NCBI RefSeq assembly: GCF_014851565.1
Contig: NZ_JACVAA010000009.1
Span: 1 to 50,332, forward strand
Direction: 5' to 3'
Source of the DNA: Pseudomonas sp. PDM15
Lineage (GTDB): Bacteria > Pseudomonadota > Gammaproteobacteria > Pseudomonadales > Pseudomonadaceae
DNA: 50,332 bases
Part shown: piece by piece, positions 46,901 through 50,332 of the stretch
Numbering within the stretch: position 1 is the stretch's first letter
Layout of the letters: every line of letters begins with the position of its first letter
The notes under the pieces: generated by a model
What the model was told of the DNA's origin: nothing
What the model saw: the letters and a program-made list of their open reading frames with translations, nothing else
The model's database searches: none
Translations under genes and position numbers: made by a program

Positions 46901-47191
46901 TCAATCCCCGACGCGAAGCGGGCTCGTGCCCAGCGCCTCGCGCGCTTCATTCGTTGCGGCAATCTCCTTCGCTTCGATATCGTGCAACGCCTCGACAGCA
47001 GCTGCAGACAGTCCGCTGTCGGCCTGATGGGCCAGGGCAAGCAGAGCTGTTAGTCCACCGCGAGCCCGGTCGTAGTCCCGCTGATCTTCTTCCGTGTCAG
47101 CCCTATCCTTGAGCAGGAGGTAGAACCGCACCTCATCGGCCAGAAGGCCTTGAGCAGCGTTCACGATGGCGGCTTCCAGTTGAGTCATCAT
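46901..47191 (-). CDS. Small helical hypothetical protein
   Basis: The 96-residue product starts within the stop of the previous gene. It is helical (MTQLEAAIVNAAQGLLADEV, YDRARGGLTALLALAHQADS) and acidic. No family is recognised. Confidence 0.6.
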   Translation of the reverse strand: MMTQLEAAIVNAAQGLLADEVRFYLLLKDRADTEEDQRDYDRARGGLTALLALAHQADSGLSAAAVEALHDIEAKEIAATNEAREALGTSPLRVGD

Positions 47192-47514
47192 TGACCAGGC
47201 CCTTCTAAATCAGTTTGGTTGACTGAGGCGTCGGCAGGCGCGGACTCAGGCGCTGCGCGCCATACGATCCGGCCATCCTCAGCGAGAGCCAGCAGCTTCG
47301 CATACCCCTCAGCATTTCTCAGTGTCCACGCCTCACGGTCGCCACCATTCAGATTGATCAGGCAGCCGCTGTACTTCAGATAGCCACAGGCGAGAAGAGG
47401 GTCATTACCGGTAGCGGCGAGCGCCTTTTTGACAGACATCATGCCTTCCCCGGTGAACTCCCGGACGGCGTTGACCAATCCAAGCAGCTGCGCGTCTGCT
47501 GGCTTCATCTCCAT
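47188..47514 (-). CDS. Hypothetical protein with UBA/TS-N-like domain
   Basis: The start is ATG 47514 (TGATG overlap with the previous stop) or ATG 47508; about 108 residues. The segment LLGLVNAVREFTGEGMMSVK, then KALAATGNDPLLACGYLKY, resembles the EF-Ts N-terminal (UBA/TS-N) helix bundle ('lv..lRe.TGagmm.cKkAL...ngD...A...Lr'). The C-terminal half is unknown. The similarity suggests binding to a protein partner. Confidence 0.6.
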   Translation of the reverse strand: MEMKPADAQLLGLVNAVREFTGEGMMSVKKALAATGNDPLLACGYLKYSGCLINLNGGDREAWTLRNAEGYAKLLALAEDGRIVWRAAPESAPADASVNQTDLEGPGQ

Positions 47515-48620
47515 CACCCTCCAATCTCACAGACTTGGGCAGCCTCAAGGAAAGCTGCCGCGACCTGGCGCAACTCATCCGGGCCGAGTGCAGCCTGCTG
47601 CCAGGCCTCAATTTTGCCGCTGTCTACGCCCACGCTGGTGATGGTGACCGTCGACATGCCGTCACCAGCTTCAACGCCCAGGACCTTCCGCTCGCCATCG
47701 GTGAGCCGGTCGAGTTCGAAAGAGGCTCGCTTGAACCGCTTGCGCACGCGCCGGCCAACTGGCGCACGGCCGCCGGCATCAACTTTGCCAACCAGGTGAT
47801 GGCGCGCCTCCACCGGCAGAGAACCGAATGCGATCTCCAACACACCCGAGCGATCGCGAATCTGCCACCCGTGTCGTCTCGCGGCCCCCGTGATGCCGTC
47901 GACCGATGCTGAAAGCCCGGGCAGCCCAACGATCGACTCGACCGGCAGCCAGAGGCCTTCTCGCAGATCCAGCACAGAGGACGGTACGTCACGGTACGGC
48001 GCGGACTTCACCGCTCGACCAGTCGGCAACGGCGAACCATCAGCATCATATCGGTCAGGCCACAGCTGTTGGGGTTTCACCCCCAGGCACTCAGCGATGA
48101 ACGCCTGCACGTCGGCATAAGCGACAACCACCAGGTTGTTGATCGCTGCCCGGCTCACACCGAGGTGGCGGGCCACCTCGGTGATGCTGAATCCTCTCGC
48201 CTTCAGCTGGTTTCTGATCCAGGCCAGCCGGCTTTTTGCAGTGTCAGGAAGCTGATCCAGTTCCACCGGAATGCTCCTCAAGTGGGAGTGCAACTCCTTC
48301 ACCTTGGTCACGCTGGGCAGCTCGGCGCCGGTGTGCTGTGCGAGGCCAGGAAGCACCTTCTCGACCTCGCGCTGATACTGATCAGACCAGGTGACCGCAT
48401 ACCGCTCAGGGAACAGCGCTGCAGCAGACACCCCAAGAGTGCTGGCCAGCGCTTCCTGGGCGGCCGGGTAACGCTTGCCCTTCACCGCCGCGACCCCACT
48501 CACGCCATGGCGATCGCCGATACTGGCCATGCTCTCGCCTACAGAGTTCACCGCGGCCTTGATCAATCGCCAGCGGAGCTCCCACGGCAGGTCTGGATAT
48601 TGGACTGACAACTCAGGCAT
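47514..48620 (-). CDS. Ner-like/Ner-like/Mu-type helix-turn-helix DNA-binding protein
   Basis: The start overlaps the previous stop (TGATG), giving 368 residues. Two Ner/Nlp-like domains are visible: residues about 10-75, ending ALFPERYAV, and about 125-195, where SITEVARHLGVSRAAINNLV is followed by QLWPDRYDADG. Both end in the 'lwP.RY' of Ner proteins. Then comes a Mu-type helix-turn-helix at about 215-285 (GLWLPVESIVGLPGLSASVD, then GAARRHGWQIRDRS and EIAFGSLPVEAR). That domain occurs in MuA transposase and Mu repressors. No transposase catalytic core is present, so this looks like a multi-site regulator assembled from Mu-phage parts. Confidence 0.75.
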   Translation of the reverse strand: MPELSVQYPDLPWELRWRLIKAAVNSVGESMASIGDRHGVSGVAAVKGKRYPAAQEALASTLGVSAAALFPERYAVTWSDQYQREVEKVLPGLAQHTGAELPSVTKVKELHSHLRSIPVELDQLPDTAKSRLAWIRNQLKARGFSITEVARHLGVSRAAINNLVVVAYADVQAFIAECLGVKPQQLWPDRYDADGSPLPTGRAVKSAPYRDVPSSVLDLREGLWLPVESIVGLPGLSASVDGITGAARRHGWQIRDRSGVLEIAFGSLPVEARHHLVGKVDAGGRAPVGRRVRKRFKRASFELDRLTDGERKVLGVEAGDGMSTVTITSVGVDSGKIEAWQQAALGPDELRQVAAAFLEAAQVCEIGG

Positions 48621-48988
48621 CAACCGCCAGCCATCTCGGAGAGCGGCAGCGCGTAACCGGAGTCGCATGACCGGCGATCACAACCCTTCTGATGAAGGAG
48701 CGGGTGGCTTTCACACATCATCCCGGCGATCTCGGCCGCGTTCTGCTCGCAATAGCCCATCTTCGCCAGCTGGCGAGTGACATCCTCGCCACGAATCGGC
48801 AACGGCTTACGCCCCAGGTAGCCCGCAGCGAAGCTCATGCTCAACCGCCTGGCCATCCACTCGGCCAGCTCATCAGCGACCGAGGAATGGTAGTTCCGCA
48901 TCCGAAGGGCCACGCGGGCATCGTACGGGGTGACCCAAAGCGGGACACCCGCCTTGGCGAAGGCATTGTGGATCAGTTGGGTGGCCAT
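48620..48988 (-). CDS. Hypothetical protein, coupled to the Ner/Mu-type gene
   Basis: ATG 48988 follows AGGAGG, giving 122 residues. It begins MATQLIHNAFAKAGVPLWVT and contains MARRLSMSFAAGYLGRKPLP and a Cys/Ser-rich end (CDRRSCDSGY). Its stop overlaps the next start by one base. No domain is recognised. Confidence 0.65.
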   Translation of the reverse strand: MATQLIHNAFAKAGVPLWVTPYDARVALRMRNYHSSVADELAEWMARRLSMSFAAGYLGRKPLPIRGEDVTRQLAKMGYCEQNAAEIAGMMCESHPLLHQKGCDRRSCDSGYALPLSEMAGG

Positions 48989-49008
48989 ACTGGCGAACCT
49001 CCTGTGTA

Positions 49009-49629
49009 TCAGCTGATTACGGTGTAGCGCCGCTGGGCACCCTCGTCGCCGATCAGCAGCTGGCCGCACTGTTTGAATACGGGCTCGCCCTTTTTGACGG
49101 TGCCCACCAGCCCTGACACTCGGAAGAAGCCCTCAGAGGTCTCCACCAAGGTCTCACTCGAAGAGAAGAAGCCACCCTTGGCAATGCTCATCCCAACCAG
49201 GACACCGACCGGCGCAGGCTGCGCAGCGCGCTCCGCCTCCTCGCGGCGACGCTGGTGGTATGCCTCTTTCGAGCCGGCCTCGATGATGCCGACGCGATAG
49301 CGGACATAACCCACCCACGGAAGCACCAGAGCCGCCCAACTCACGCCACCCACGAATCGGTGAATAAACGTCAGCGGGCCGGAAAGGAACTGGGATGGCT
49401 CTACCTCAGCGACACGAGTACCGGACGCCAAACTCCAGAGCCACTCGGCGAAATCCAGAGGGCTGACACTGATCACCCCAACCCAGTACAGAACAGCGGC
49501 CGCAATGAAGCCCCACCGCCCCATCAGGGCCCAGAACACCCAGGGCTCGGAAGCCAGTGCCGCTGCAGAACGGGCAGCGGCATCATTCGCGTTTTCCCTC
49601 ACCTGCAGTTTCTGTTGATCTTGTTTCAT
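49009..49629 (-). CDS. Hypothetical inner-membrane protein
   Basis: ATG 49629 follows GAGGA. The 206-residue protein has membrane helices at about residues 30-60 (VFWALMGRWGFIAAAVLYWV) and about 88-110. The last 70 residues are soluble and beta-rich (GVLVGMSIAKGGFFSSSETL, then GFFRVSGLVGTVKKGEPVFK). I do not recognise it. Confidence 0.65.
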   Translation of the reverse strand: MKQDQQKLQVRENANDAAARSAAALASEPWVFWALMGRWGFIAAAVLYWVGVISVSPLDFAEWLWSLASGTRVAEVEPSQFLSGPLTFIHRFVGGVSWAALVLPWVGYVRYRVGIIEAGSKEAYHQRRREEAERAAQPAPVGVLVGMSIAKGGFFSSSETLVETSEGFFRVSGLVGTVKKGEPVFKQCGQLLIGDEGAQRRYTVIS

Positions 49630-49649
49630 GGATGTTGTCCTCGAACTAT

Positions 49650-49961
49650 TCAATTTTGGGTCGAAGTAACGATCCGCGCTGCTTTTGAAAGTCCAAAAGC
49701 CATCTGCTCAAAGGTCTGCGTATAGCCACTTGGCTTTGCACCAGCGACGTGGGCCAGAGAGGCCTGAGTTATTACGTCAGCAGCAGCATGCAATGGATTT
49801 TCATCACCACTGAAGACGGCACAGATACTCACAAGCTCCGGAAGCACAAAGAGCTTATCAAGAGGTGCTCCCTGTTGATGGGCAATAAGCTCCTTCGCCA
49901 ATTCGGGAAGGTTCTCTATTGCCATTCGTTTAGATTCCGACAGGGCCTTTTCGGGGGTCAT
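49650..49961 (-). CDS. Hypothetical protein
   Basis: The 103-residue product starts at ATG 49961. It is helical (KALSESKRMAIENLPELAKE, then LIAHQQGAPLDKL) and lacks membrane segments. It lies 20 bases before the membrane-protein gene. No family is recognised. Confidence 0.55.
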   Translation of the reverse strand: MTPEKALSESKRMAIENLPELAKELIAHQQGAPLDKLFVLPELVSICAVFSGDENPLHAAADVITQASLAHVAGAKPSGYTQTFEQMAFGLSKAARIVTSTQN

Positions 49962-49971
49962 CAGTAATTTC

Positions 49972-50205
49972 CTATTTCGGCTGTGCCTGGTGCTTGTTGC
50001 GCTTGGACAACCCGAGAGCTACGCCGGAAACGATGCCAAGAGCGGCCAGACCCAGCCCTACCATCGGATAGCCGAGTAATCCAGCAGTGACAGAGGCCAA
50101 GAGAGCCAAACCAGCAACCATTCCTAAATTGGGGCCTGTTTCATTGCGTGCCTCGCAGCCAGCCGGGAGGGTCAGCGTGACAAGGGCAAAAATGACGTTC
50201 TTCAT
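49972..50205 (-). CDS. Small lipoprotein-like membrane protein
   Basis: The 77-residue product has a signal-like start (MKNVIFALVTLTLPAGCEAR, lipobox-like PAGC). Two hydrophobic stretches follow (GMVAGLALLASVTAGLLGYP and MVGLGLAALGIVSGVALGL) and a basic tail (KRNKHQAQPK). No family is recognised. Confidence 0.6.
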   Translation of the reverse strand: MKNVIFALVTLTLPAGCEARNETGPNLGMVAGLALLASVTAGLLGYPMVGLGLAALGIVSGVALGLSKRNKHQAQPK

Positions 50206-50218
50206 TGGCTTCCTTGAA

Positions 50219-50332
50219 CTATTTGAGCCTGATGCTGGCTATGTTTTCGCGATGCACCTTGACGCCTTCCAACGGCCTTCCGGTGCGACCATCGAGCTTC
50301 GCCTGGCCACCGTTTTGCAGGCCATACGCCAC
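50219..50332 (-). CDS. C-terminal fragment of a gene entering from the right edge
   Basis: The last 37 codons read VAYGLQNGGQAKLDGRTGRP, then LEGVKVHRENIASIRLK, ending at a stop at 50219-50221. The frame is open to the window end. The fragment is too short to identify. Confidence 0.5.
   Translation of the reverse strand: MAYGLQNGGQAKLDGRTGRPLEGVKVHRENIASIRLK

Overview
The window looks like part of a large Pseudomonas-type mobile replicon, most likely a megaplasmid or a very large conjugative element, rather than ordinary chromosome. The reasons are an MvaT-family xenogeneic silencer, a KfrA-type plasmid protein, a TraX-family protein, a YejK/NdpA nucleoid protein, a DndB-like protein, an RdgC homologue, a DksA2-type transcription factor, a PcfJ-domain protein, a 'polyvalent' protein of the kind typical of phages and conjugative elements, and long runs of small unknown genes with ATGA-type overlaps. 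No rRNA, tRNA, replication initiator, relaxase or CRISPR array was seen. The host assignment is inference.

Positions 1-12.2 kb form a mixed, lower-GC accessory segment. It starts with a truncated secreted-protein gene divergent from a TetR regulator, with two copies of the same GCAAC-N4-GTTGC inverted repeat between them. A periplasmic binding-like protein, a short element with inverted ends and a frameshifted GNAT gene follow. Next come two neighbouring modules, each with a ComEC-like metallo-beta-lactamase (MBL) protein and a four-helix membrane protein. The second module also has a WYL regulator and a 742-residue protein that joins an E2-like domain, an E1/ThiF domain and a JAB/JAMM peptidase. 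It resembles a ubiquitin-like conjugation defence system without a recognisable ubiquitin gene. The segment ends with an MvaT-family gene, an AT-rich orphan TniQ gene and a cluster of TGTCGC repeats that could be an old transposon end.

From 12.3 kb onward the DNA is GC-rich and compact. One long minus-strand cluster (18.65 to 13.05 kb) runs traX-like, a 50-codon gene, ndpA-like, dndB-like and small genes. It diverges from a plus-strand cluster (18.7-22.3 kb) with a DEDDh exonuclease, an ADP-ribosyltransferase-like protein and a KfrA-like coiled-coil protein. A Tus-like replication terminator protein and an ERI-1-type exonuclease lie at 23-25 kb. A minus-strand operon at 25.3-27.5 kb encodes an RdgC fused to an FtsK-gamma DNA-reading domain, a C39-like peptidase and an ASCH-like protein.

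Positions 27.6-35.3 kb hold a plus-strand series: an OmpA-like lipoprotein, a paralogous pair, a DksA2-like factor and several unknowns. On the minus strand at 35.3-41.3 kb are the polyvalent protein, an AT-rich unknown gene and a PcfJ-domain protein. Positions 41.4-44.8 kb carry envelope-associated unknowns. An Abi_2/AbiF-type HEPN gene at 45.4 kb is preceded by a structured, terminator-like RNA candidate and a palindrome placed in the promoter spacer. The last 4 kb is a minus-strand run of small genes around a protein built from two Ner-like domains and one Mu-type helix-turn-helix domain; it leaves the window at the right edge.

Several divergent promoter regions share an ATTGCGRTAA-like word and TATATT -10 elements, which suggests coordinated control of the backbone genes. 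All functional statements rest on reading motifs by eye; no database search was possible.
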